Shown in pieces: positions 1 through 7,153 of a stretch of 64,000 nt of DNA (positions are counted from its first letter, which is position 1; every line of letters begins with the position of its first letter). Below the pieces are notes generated by a model. That model saw only the letters and a list, made by a program, of their open reading frames with translations, did not search any database and was not told the DNA's origin. Origin of the DNA: Halobellus litoreus (GTDB taxonomy: Archaea; Halobacteriota; Halobacteria; Halobacteriales; Haloferacaceae); NCBI RefSeq assembly GCF_024464595.1, contig NZ_JANHAW010000002.1, forward strand, positions 744,001-808,000, read 5' to 3'. The position numbers were made by a program, and so were the translations under genes.

Positions 1-43
1 GCAGCGTCGTCCGTTTCTCCTCGTCGATGTCGCGATCCGCCAT
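1..43 (-). CDS. N-terminal fragment of an unidentified protein, cut by the window edge
   Basis: An ATG on the minus strand at 41-43 opens a frame that runs off the left edge. Only 14 codons are visible (M-A-D-R-D-I-D-E-E-K-R-T-T-L). The acidic, hydrophilic start is usual for haloarchaeal proteins, but too little is present to assign a family. It points away from the SPFH gene's 3' end, so the roughly 120 bases between them hold this gene's promoter and the end of the SPFH transcript. Confidence 0.45.
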   Translation of the reverse strand, partial: MADRDIDEEKRTTL

Positions 44-163
44 TCGGTTCACCCGTAGTACGGTGCGACGCGGTCAAAAGCGCTTCGCTCGGGTCAATCG
101 ATCGAATAGAACGACCGAACCGCTCGAAAACCGTCGGGGCGGGTGTTGTAAGACGATCTACAC

Positions 164-1423
164 TTACTCTCGTTCGGTCTCGACCGCAGGGTCGGCTTCG
201 TCGGTCGTCTCGTCGTCACCGGCGTCCGAGTCGGGTTCGCTACCGGCGTCCGGGTCGGGTTCGCCACCGGCCGCCGCCTCCGTCTCCGCGTCGCCGACGA
301 CCTCGTCCGGTTCCGTGAACGAGGCCCCGTCGGCCTCGCTGATGACTTCGTCGGGGCTCTTGATGTCCGTGCCGCCGCCCTGCTTGATCGCTTCGGCCTC
401 CTGTTCGAGTTCCTCGACGTCCATCTCGGTCGCCTGATCGATCTGTCCGAGGATCTCCTCGATGTCGTCGAGGCCGAGCAGCTCTCGGGTCTCCGAATCG
501 AAGTCGAGGCTGTCGAGCCCCGCCTGCTCCTGCACGTCCGAATCGGTCAGCTGGCGGCCGTAGCGGCCGAGGAGACTCGTGAGTTCCTGCGGGAGCACGA
601 ACGTCGTCGACTCGCCCTGGCCGATGGTCTCTAAGCTCTCCATCCCCTTCTCGATGATCGCGCGTTCGCCCATCGACTCGGCGGACTTCGCGCGGAGGAC
701 CGTCGAGATGGCGTCACCCTGCGCTTCGAGGATCTGGCTCTGCTTTTCGCCCTGCGCGCGGATGATGTTCGACTGCTTCTCACCCTCGGCCTGCTCGACC
801 GCGGAACGCCGTTCACCCTGCGCTTCGAGGATCATCGCGCGGCGGCGACGCTCGGCGGACGTCTGCTGCTCCATCGCCTGCTGGACGTCCTGGGAGGGGT
901 TGACCTCACGGACTTCGACGCTCTCGACGCGGACGCCCCACTCGTCGGTGGGTTCGTCGAGTTCGCGGCGGATCCGACCGTTGATCTCCTGACGCTTGTT
1001 GAGCGTGTCGTCGAGTTCCATGTCGCCGATGACCGCCCGCAGCGTCGTCTGCGCGAGGTTCGAGACGGCGCGCTTGTAGTCGTCGACCTCCAGGAACGCC
1101 TTCTTCGCGTCCATCACCTTGATGTAGACCACGGCGTCGGCAGTGACCGGCGAGTTGTCGCGGGTGATCGCCTCCTGTCGGGGCACGTCGAGCGTCTGCG
1201 TCCGCATATCGAACGGGTACGTCCGCGAGACGAACGGCGGAATGAAGTTGATACCCGGCTCCAGGAGTTTCCGGTACTCGCCGAAGACCGTCAGCGCCTT
1301 CTTCTCGTAGGCGTCGACGATCTCGACCATCTGATAGACGGTGACGATCGCGAGGAGGAGCACGAGTATCCCGACGGTCGGGATACCGATGCCTGTCTGC
1401 AGCGAAACGGGACCAAGTACCAT
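164..1423 (-). CDS. SPFH/band 7 (stomatin/prohibitin-like) membrane protein
   Basis: 419 residues from the ATG at 1423. The N-terminus holds one hydrophobic anchor (about residues 8-28, GIPTVGILVLLLAIVTVY), followed by the SPFH fold (about 30-210) including the segment RQEAITRDNSPVTADAVVY typical of stomatins. Residues about 210-290 form a charged coiled coil with repeated AQGE-K/R-QS units, as in stomatin oligomerisation helices. The C-terminal 120 residues are acidic and low in complexity. Stomatins form large membrane rings and commonly pair with NfeD proteins; an NfeD gene lies two genes upstream on the same strand. The longer in-frame opening upstream overlaps the beta-propeller gene and lacks family similarity, so I chose the start just before the membrane segment. 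Confidence 0.93.
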   Translation of the reverse strand: MVLGPVSLQTGIGIPTVGILVLLLAIVTVYQMVEIVDAYEKKALTVFGEYRKLLEPGINFIPPFVSRTYPFDMRTQTLDVPRQEAITRDNSPVTADAVVYIKVMDAKKAFLEVDDYKRAVSNLAQTTLRAVIGDMELDDTLNKRQEINGRIRRELDEPTDEWGVRVESVEVREVNPSQDVQQAMEQQTSAERRRRAMILEAQGERRSAVEQAEGEKQSNIIRAQGEKQSQILEAQGDAISTVLRAKSAESMGERAIIEKGMESLETIGQGESTTFVLPQELTSLLGRYGRQLTDSDVQEQAGLDSLDFDSETRELLGLDDIEEILGQIDQATEMDVEELEQEAEAIKQGGGTDIKSPDEVISEADGASFTEPDEVVGDAETEAAAGGEPDPDAGSEPDSDAGDDETTDEADPAVETERE

Positions 1424-1494
1424 ACTCGGGACTTGGTGTGTCGCTCTCATAAGCGTTGGCCCGAGGACCCAACGCCGCGGCGACGAGGCGACAG

Positions 1495-2667
1495 CTACGG
1501 GACGTCGTACGCGATCAGCGGTTCGAGCCCGACCAGGAGAGTCCGATCGATACTCGCGAGCGGTGCGAGCGGTAACCCCTCCGGCGGAAGCGTGGCTTCG
1601 TCGACCCGGTCGCCGGAGTCGAAGTCGAACATCCGCAGCTGGTGGTATTTGTCGAGGGCGAAGACGTAGTTGTCGACGACCGCGGGTCGGTCGGTGTAGG
1701 CGTCCATCTCGCCCCACCACCGCTGTTCGCCGTCGTACCCGACGTTGAAGATGCCCGCTTCGCCGTTGGCGAGAATCCCATCGGACGTGAAGCGCAGATC
1801 GCTGACCGACCCGCGGAGCGTGGTCCCCCAGATCAGTTCGTGTTCCGAACCGGTGAGTCGGTATCGGTAGACGTTGCTGGAGGTGGCGACGAAGAGGTCG
1901 CCGTCGCGAACGTAACCCGTCCCGTACAGGTGTTTGTCGTACGACGCGACTTCCGATCGCGAATCGAGCGCGTAGAGGTCGAGGAAGTTGAACGTCCCGA
2001 CGTAGAAGTTACTCCCGACTCGTCCGATCGATTCGATGGGGGATCTGAGTCCCGTGTACTCGATGGTGTCGACCACCTCGCCGGACCCGCGGTCGAGGAT
2101 ATACACGACGTACTCGTCGTCGGTCTCGGGCGTATCACCCCGATTGGCGCAGATGACGTACTGGTCCGTGACGAGCGGCTTCGTAGTCCAAGAATCGTAC
2201 CGTCCGCCGGTGAAGTTCCACAGCGGCGTCCCGCTCGACCGCTCGACCGCGGTGAGTTGGCCGCCGTATCCGCGTGCGAAAATCGTCGACTCGGTCACCG
2301 ACAGCGAGTCGCGCTTGAACTTCCCGAGTTGGTCGGTCTCCCACTCGATCGTTCCGTCAGGTTTCACGGCGAGGAGCTGTTTCGAGACCCACGTCGAGAG
2401 GTAGAACGTCCCGTCGTACGTCACGATGTCGCTGCCGGATTTGTCCAGCGTCCAGCTCTCGCGAGCGCTGAACGACGACGCGGACGGCGTCTCGCTCTGC
2501 GCGGCCGTCCCCGCGTCGGGAGCGGTCCCGGTGCCGGGGTCGTCCGTCGATCGGGGTGTCGGAGTATCAGCCGTGGACTCAGTCAGCCGTAAACAGCCAC
2601 TGACGCCGCCGATGGCGCCCAGCGAGGCACCCTGGAGGAATCTTCGGCGGCTGACGTGTTCGGGCAT
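1495..2667 (-). CDS. Tat-exported PQQ-like beta-propeller lipoprotein
   Basis: 390 residues. The N-terminus has a twin-arginine signal (SRRRFLQGASLGAIGG) followed by a lipobox-like GVSGC, so the protein is probably exported folded and lipid-anchored outside the membrane. A low-complexity T/P/D linker follows to about residue 70. The rest is built from repeated blade-like segments (for example GTIEWETDQL, GTPLWNFTGG, GEQRWWGEMD) typical of PQQ-binding-like outer-surface propellers. No catalytic residues are recognisable; such proteins usually act as scaffolds or binding proteins. It sits between an SPFH and an NfeD gene on the same strand, 71 bases before the SPFH start, so the three may be co-transcribed. 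An upstream in-frame ATG would add eight residues and weaken the signal peptide. Confidence 0.85.
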   Translation of the reverse strand: MPEHVSRRRFLQGASLGAIGGVSGCLRLTESTADTPTPRSTDDPGTGTAPDAGTAAQSETPSASSFSARESWTLDKSGSDIVTYDGTFYLSTWVSKQLLAVKPDGTIEWETDQLGKFKRDSLSVTESTIFARGYGGQLTAVERSSGTPLWNFTGGRYDSWTTKPLVTDQYVICANRGDTPETDDEYVVYILDRGSGEVVDTIEYTGLRSPIESIGRVGSNFYVGTFNFLDLYALDSRSEVASYDKHLYGTGYVRDGDLFVATSSNVYRYRLTGSEHELIWGTTLRGSVSDLRFTSDGILANGEAGIFNVGYDGEQRWWGEMDAYTDRPAVVDNYVFALDKYHQLRMFDFDSGDRVDEATLPPEGLPLAPLASIDRTLLVGLEPLIAYDVP

Positions 2668-2742
2668 ATGCGCAGAAGCCGATGGCGGCATAATAGATGT
2701 TGTGCAAGAAGGGTCGCGTTCGACGCCGGCGTCCGGCGGTTT

Positions 2743-3399
2743 TCAGGCGCGCTCCGTTTCGGATTCGGCGTCTCGCTCTCCGTCTCCGGTTCCGTCCTCG
2801 CGGTCGCCGGTCTCCTCCTCGCGAGCCTCGGTCTCACGGTCGTCCGCTCTTTCGGTCTCCTCGTCCCGCCCGCGTGCGAGCTCCCGGTCGATCTCGTCGT
2901 AGTTCGTCGATAGCGACTCCACGGTCACGACGTTGCCGCCGCCGGGGTCGATCACGACAACCTCTGTTCCCTCCGCGAGCTCGCCGTCGACCGAGCGGGC
3001 GGAGTAGAAGGGGTTGAACCCGCCGTCGTCGAGTTTGACCTCGCCCTCGGTCGGCGTGACGCGCTCCGTTACGCGGCCGGTCCGCCCGCGGAGGCTCGTC
3101 GAGTCGCTCGTCTGCCCGGTGCCCTTTCCACCGTAGATGTCGAGTTCGCGATAGCCGTAGAGCGACAGCGCACCGAAGACCAGCACGAGGACGCCGAGGA
3201 CGATCGGGGACGCCAGCGGGCCGAGGATCAGGCCGACGAGCCCCGCGGCCAGTAGCGCCACGCCGAGCACGACGAAGTGCGCGCCCGGCGCGAACGCTTC
3301 GAGGACGCTGAGTCCGATCCCGGCGACGACGAGCAGGAGGGGCAGCGTCTCGGGGGGGATCGAGAGCTGCAGGGCGATCGAGAGCGCACCTTCGAGCAT
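2743..3399 (-). CDS. NfeD-family membrane protein
   Basis: 218 residues. About residues 15-90 form three or four hydrophobic segments rich in G, L and V, followed by a soluble OB-fold-like domain (about 105-165, including GRTGRVTERVTPTEGEV and GTEVVVIDPGGGNVVTVESL), the arrangement of short NfeD proteins. The last 45 residues are a charged E/R/D tail. NfeD partners SPFH proteins and is thought to help assemble or regulate stomatin complexes. A TATA-like CTTAATCG lies about 27 bases before the ATG on the minus strand, so transcription probably begins at the start codon and runs on into the propeller and SPFH genes. Confidence 0.88.
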   Translation of the reverse strand: MLEGALSIALQLSIPPETLPLLLVVAGIGLSVLEAFAPGAHFVVLGVALLAAGLVGLILGPLASPIVLGVLVLVFGALSLYGYRELDIYGGKGTGQTSDSTSLRGRTGRVTERVTPTEGEVKLDDGGFNPFYSARSVDGELAEGTEVVVIDPGGGNVVTVESLSTNYDEIDRELARGRDEETERADDRETEAREEETGDREDGTGDGERDAESETERA

Positions 3400-3433
3400 A
3401 CCGTCCGTAGGTCTGGCGAACGATTAAGGGTTG

Positions 3434-5167
3434 TCACGCGTCGGGACGCTCTTGCCCCTCCGAGGCGGCCGCTTCGTCCGGGGTCGGCAGTTCGAGAGTT
3501 ACGCTCGTCCCGCGCTCCGAGACCGCGAAATCGACGGTACCAGCGAGGGAGTCGACCCCCCACGTGACGATCCACAGCCCCAGTCCGCTCCCGTGTTCGA
3601 GGGCCGTCTCCCCGGTCTCGTCGAGGACGGCGAGTTCGTGCTCGGGGATTCCCGACCCCTCGTCCGCGACTTCAATCGCGAGAAACCCCTCGTCGGCGTC
3701 GCCCTCGGCCGGTCGGACGGTTGCGCTCGAACTGTCCGAGGGGTCGTGTACGAGGGCGTTCTCCAGCAGGTTCTCGAAGACGATTTCCAGCAGCGCTGGA
3801 GTCGCCCGGACCGTCGCGTCTCCGGGGACGTCGACGCGGATCTCACCGTTCGATCCCGGTTCGACGAGGTCGTCGGCGATCCCTTCGAGAAGCGGTCGAA
3901 GGGCGACAGCGGTGGGCTCCTCGCCGTCCGCGTCCAGCGCCCGCTCGACGTGCCGGGCCTTCTCGCCCAGTTCGACGACGCCGGCGGTGTTCTCCGCCGC
4001 GGTCCCGAGCATCCGCCGGACCTCCTCGTCTTCGACGCGCTCTCGGGCCATCTCCAGATACCCGGTGACGACGTTCAGGTCGTTCCGGAGGTTGTGCCGC
4101 AGGACCCTGTTGAGGACCGCGAGGCGCTGCTCTCGACGCCGCTGCTCGGTGATGTCTTGAAAGACGATCGTGTCGCCGACTGCCGTTCCCGAGGCGTCCG
4201 TGAGCGGCGAGGTCGTGACCGCGTACGTCCGCTTCCGGCCGTCTCTCCGCCGGGTGATAGGGGCGTTGTCGCCGCCGGGATCGACGTCGTCGAGGTGCGT
4301 TTCGAGACGGCTGCCGAGCGCCTCGTCCCGCGGTGCGTCGAGCAGCAGTGCCGCCTCCTCGTTGCATTCGATGATCCGCCGGCCGCTGTCGACGATGACG
4401 ACCGCCGATCCCAGGTTGTCGATGGCGGCGCGGTCGGCGATCCGGCGGGCCGCGGGGACCATCTCGAACATATCCCTGGAGAAGAACGCGTACATATCGA
4501 AGGCCAGGTGGATCGGGAACAGCAGCGGCGTGAGGTTCAGCGGCGGCGTCGCGCCGACCTCCGCCAGCCAGAGGAGGAACGGAAGCCCGGGAAAGATCGG
4601 CGAGACGGCGATGGCCGCCGCCTGGGTCCGGTACAGGGGGCCGTAGCTGAACACCGTGTCCGCGAGGAGAAACGAGGCGACGGCGATCATCAGGATGAAT
4701 CCGGCCGCGTTGACGAACAGCCACGGTTGGTGAGCGTAGACGACGGTCGCCAGACCGTAGGTCGGTTCGATGCGGTACCCGCTCCAGGCGATCTGGTGGA
4801 GCGGATTGGTGACGACGACGAGGGTGTGCAGTACCTGCAGGGAGACGACCCCGCCCATCACCTTCGAGCGGAGGACGTTCCCCCGTCCCGTGTACTCCAG
4901 CGCGAAGGCGAGGAAGAACACGCCGATGAAGTTGATCCCGATCCAGATCGGAATCTCGAACGCTTCCCGCAACGCCGGGTCGAACACGAACAGCGCGAGG
5001 CCGTACGACAGCGACCAGAGGGCTTCACACCCGATCGTGGCGACGAAGAACCGGCCGCCGAGCCGACCCCGATACGACCAGAGATACCGCATAAACCCCA
5101 GCGAGATGATCCCCGAAGCCAGCGACGCCACCGCCAGCCACGGGACCGAAGAGACCACGGGTATCAC
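3434..5167 (-). CDS. Membrane sensor histidine kinase (7TM N-terminus, PAS, HisKA, HATPase)
   Basis: 577 residues with a GTG start. About 1-225 hold seven hydrophobic helices (first: VPWLAVASLASGIISLGFM) resembling the 7TM module found at the N-terminus of many archaeal histidine kinases. A PAS domain follows (about 235-340, with IIECNEEAALLLDAP). The H-box is VLRHNLRNDLNVVTG (phosphoacceptor His). The ATPase domain shows an N-box near LLENALVHDP, a G1 box DEGSGIPEHE and a G2 box GSGLGLWIV, so it should be active. No response regulator is adjacent. A T-rich box lies about 27 bases before the GTG. The signal it senses is unknown. Confidence 0.92.
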   Translation of the reverse strand: MIPVVSSVPWLAVASLASGIISLGFMRYLWSYRGRLGGRFFVATIGCEALWSLSYGLALFVFDPALREAFEIPIWIGINFIGVFFLAFALEYTGRGNVLRSKVMGGVVSLQVLHTLVVVTNPLHQIAWSGYRIEPTYGLATVVYAHQPWLFVNAAGFILMIAVASFLLADTVFSYGPLYRTQAAAIAVSPIFPGLPFLLWLAEVGATPPLNLTPLLFPIHLAFDMYAFFSRDMFEMVPAARRIADRAAIDNLGSAVVIVDSGRRIIECNEEAALLLDAPRDEALGSRLETHLDDVDPGGDNAPITRRRDGRKRTYAVTTSPLTDASGTAVGDTIVFQDITEQRRREQRLAVLNRVLRHNLRNDLNVVTGYLEMARERVEDEEVRRMLGTAAENTAGVVELGEKARHVERALDADGEEPTAVALRPLLEGIADDLVEPGSNGEIRVDVPGDATVRATPALLEIVFENLLENALVHDPSDSSSATVRPAEGDADEGFLAIEVADEGSGIPEHELAVLDETGETALEHGSGLGLWIVTWGVDSLAGTVDFAVSERGTSVTLELPTPDEAAASEGQERPDA

Positions 5168-5312
5168 TCCCGAAGGCCGTCGCTCGTAAAAAAGTGCCCA
5201 CGTGACGGCCGCGGGAGCGACTCGGAGCGGCGCCGCTTGCCACCCGGGCGAATCGGAGCGACGCCACCGGCCGCGGCTCGGGGCAGCGGACGAACAGGGG
5301 ACGAACGAGAGA

Positions 5313-6485
5313 TCACCCGCCCGCGGACGCGACGGTCGCCTCCGGGGTCAGCGTGGGGTCGTGAACGAAGCGCACGCCCGTCTGACCGTCCGCCAGCAGG
5401 GTCGCGCTCGTCCCGTCACTGGGGATGGCGAACACCGTCCAGACCTCCCGGCTCTCCCCCGGCTCGTACAGTCCAGCCGACGGGAACCCGGTCACGCCGT
5501 CGAGCGGCTGGTGGCCGTATCGGTCGCCAGCGACGTCGACCACGAGCGCCGACTGACCGAACTGCGTCGGTTCGGCGTCCCTGTTGGTGACGTTCATCCG
5601 CACGAGGAGGAACGTCTGATTCGCCGGCGCGTCGTAGGTGGTACCGTTGACCGTCAGCGACTCGGTCGTCTTCGCGTTCCACCGGACGTCGACTGACGCG
5701 TTCGCGCCGGCCGTCGACACCGCGGACACGTCCGTTCCGCCGTCGCCGCCCGACGCCAAGAGCCCTCCGAGGCCGACCGCCGGTCCCACCGTCGCGCCGA
5801 GGACGAACGCGACGACGAGGACGAGCGGCAGGACGACGGCTGGGACCGAGCGGGCCGAGAGCCCGCCGAGATGGGACGACAGCGCGCCGAGGCGACCCGC
5901 GTCGGCCGCTCCGGTTCCGTCGCCGGACGAGTCGTTCGAACCGCCGCCACCGGCGTCAGCCGTTCCGTCGTCTCCCTGCCCGCCTCCGAACCGGCCCCGA
6001 ACCGAGTCAGCGACGGCTCCGACGCCCGCGAGGCGTTCCACGAGCGCGTCGGGCACGGGGACGCCGAGGGCTTCGAGCCTCTCGACGGCGGCCTCGAGGC
6101 CGCTGGTCTCGGTGTACGCCCCCAACACGTCCTCGAAGCCGCCCTCCTCGACCGTGTTCGCGAGCGCAGACCGGTCGAGCAGGTGGACGCTTCGCTGGCC
6201 GGCGATCCGCCGGGCGCCTTCCGCGAACGCGCCCTGCGTCGCGACGACGGCGACGTCGATCCCGCGTTTCCGGCAGAAACCGACGAACTGTTTCAAGTGC
6301 CGCTCGGTCACCGTCGCAGTGGTCGTCGGGAAGACGTAGATGACCCCGCGCTTGCCGTCGCCGCGCTTGCCGATCACGAAGTGCGTCTCGTCGGCGCGCT
6401 CGCGCACTGACGTCTCCCACCCGCGAGCGTCCCAGAGATCCGAGAGGAACGAGACGAACTCGTCGGGTTCCAGTTCCGGGATCAC
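5313..6485 (-). CDS. Membrane protein: degenerate Mrr-like N-terminus, one TM helix, DUF4352-like exterior
   Basis: 390 residues, GTG start. Residues about 1-125 resemble the Mrr-type restriction-endonuclease fold (WDARGWETSVRE; RHLKQFVGFCRKRGIDVAVVAT), but where active Mrr enzymes carry E/Q-x-K the sequence reads IYVFP, so nuclease activity is doubtful. A G/D/A-rich linker leads to one hydrophobic helix (about 225-250, VPAVVLPLVLVVAFVLGA). The C-terminal 130 residues look extracellular and resemble DUF4352-type beta-sandwiches (TFLLVRMNVTNRDAEPTQFG). The start overlaps a candidate 74-codon upstream frame by GTGA. Function unknown; a membrane-tethered sensor with a dead nuclease fold is one reading. 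Confidence 0.8.
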   Translation of the reverse strand: MIPELEPDEFVSFLSDLWDARGWETSVRERADETHFVIGKRGDGKRGVIYVFPTTTATVTERHLKQFVGFCRKRGIDVAVVATQGAFAEGARRIAGQRSVHLLDRSALANTVEEGGFEDVLGAYTETSGLEAAVERLEALGVPVPDALVERLAGVGAVADSVRGRFGGGQGDDGTADAGGGGSNDSSGDGTGAADAGRLGALSSHLGGLSARSVPAVVLPLVLVVAFVLGATVGPAVGLGGLLASGGDGGTDVSAVSTAGANASVDVRWNAKTTESLTVNGTTYDAPANQTFLLVRMNVTNRDAEPTQFGQSALVVDVAGDRYGHQPLDGVTGFPSAGLYEPGESREVWTVFAIPSDGTSATLLADGQTGVRFVHDPTLTPEATVASAGG

Positions 6486-6706
6486 GGTCTCGCCTCCCGC
6501 CGTCCGATGAGCGCCGCGGCCCCACGCGCGCCGACGGACCGGGGCGTCGCCGCTGGTCGCTCGCCCTCACCGAGCGCCACACAGGATCCGGAGGGTGACG
6601 TTACACTCCCGAGTCGGAGGGGGAAGGCTGCTGCGAGAGTGACGGCGGTGGAGGCGTGGGACATCGGCGAGACGGTCGTCGTCCTCGGATTTCCGCCGAC
6701 CGACAT
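6482..6706 (-). CDS. Doubtful small ORF upstream of the Mrr-like gene
   Basis: A 74-codon frame whose TGA overlaps the GTG of the Mrr-like gene (GTGA at 6482-6485), which is how coupled genes are often spaced. An internal ATG gives a 60-residue version beginning MSHASTAVTLAAAFPL, mildly hydrophobic. The remainder is rich in S, G, R and A and looks like no family I know; the arginine-rich tail is unlike the acidic proteins around it. A TTTATG box coincides with the first ATG. It may be only a 5' leader of the downstream gene. Confidence 0.2.
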   Translation of the reverse strand: MSVGGNPRTTTVSPMSHASTAVTLAAAFPLRLGSVTSPSGSCVALGEGERPAATPRSVGARGAAALIGRREARP

Positions 6707-6794
6707 AAAGCACTGCGGTCAAACCATCAAAACTGATAACCGAACGGTCACCGGAGAGGCTCTGGTATCCCGCGAACGCGGGCGCGGGCCGGGA
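6486..6794. other. 309-base intergenic region between the Mrr-like gene and a small anchored protein gene
   Basis: It contains the doubtful small frame at 6482-6706, an AT-richer patch near 6715-6745 (promoter-like for the leftward gene), and a short GC hairpin at 6769-6782 just after the stop of the 6795-7103 gene, a possible terminator. No tRNA or structured RNA motif is recognisable. Confidence 0.5.
6769..6782 (-). terminator. GC hairpin downstream of the 6795-7103 gene
   Basis: CCCGCG-AA-CGCGGG is a perfect six-base inverted repeat just past the stop codon on the minus strand. No T-run follows, so it could equally protect the RNA end or be incidental in GC-rich DNA. Confidence 0.3.
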
Positions 6795-7103
6795 TCAGAG
6801 CACGCCGGGAACGGCGCTCGCCAGCAGCCCGACAGTCCCGACCACGCCGAGAAACACGAACAGCGCGTTCTCCGCCGACGGGGCCTCGGGTTCGATCGGT
6901 TCGCGGACCAGCGGATTCAGCTCCTCGACCGGCGACGCGGCGTCGGCGTCCTCCGTGGGAGTCGCGTCCGTAGCGGCGTCGGGACCCACAGCGTCGGGCT
7001 CGACACCGTCGCCAGGGGGGCGATCGGTGTCACCGTCGGCTCCGACGGTGCCGACGTCTCCCTCCGACGTCACGCCGACGCGGCTCTCGTCCGAATCACT
7101 CAT
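6795..7103 (-). CDS. Small acidic tail-anchored membrane protein (DUF7312-like)
   Basis: 102 residues. The first 75 are an acidic, low-complexity chain rich in D, G, A, T and P. The last 22 form a single hydrophobic helix (ALFVFLGVVGTVGLLASAVP), so the protein is probably tail-anchored with its acidic part in the cytoplasm. It matches the layout of a small haloarchaea-specific family I recall as DUF7312. No catalytic features. It follows pyk on the same strand after a 50-base gap and could be co-transcribed with it. Confidence 0.75.
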   Translation of the reverse strand: MSDSDESRVGVTSEGDVGTVGADGDTDRPPGDGVEPDAVGPDAATDATPTEDADAASPVEELNPLVREPIEPEAPSAENALFVFLGVVGTVGLLASAVPGVL

Positions 7104-7153
7104 TGGTCACGATACGTCTCGCGGAGAAAAAGGCCTGCCGCCTCGAACCGGCG

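Noticed and set aside
1420-1440. TACT...-like sequence near the SPFH start as another TrmB site
   Set aside because: Only the TACT half matches; no GAGTA half at the right spacing.
3431-5590. 719-codon plus-strand frame opposite the histidine kinase and Mrr-like gene
   Set aside because: Antisense artefact of GC-rich codon use; it spans two real genes and an intergenic promoter.
5313-7103. A restriction-modification or defence island around the Mrr-like gene
   Set aside because: No methylase or other defence genes are near, and the nuclease motif is degenerate.
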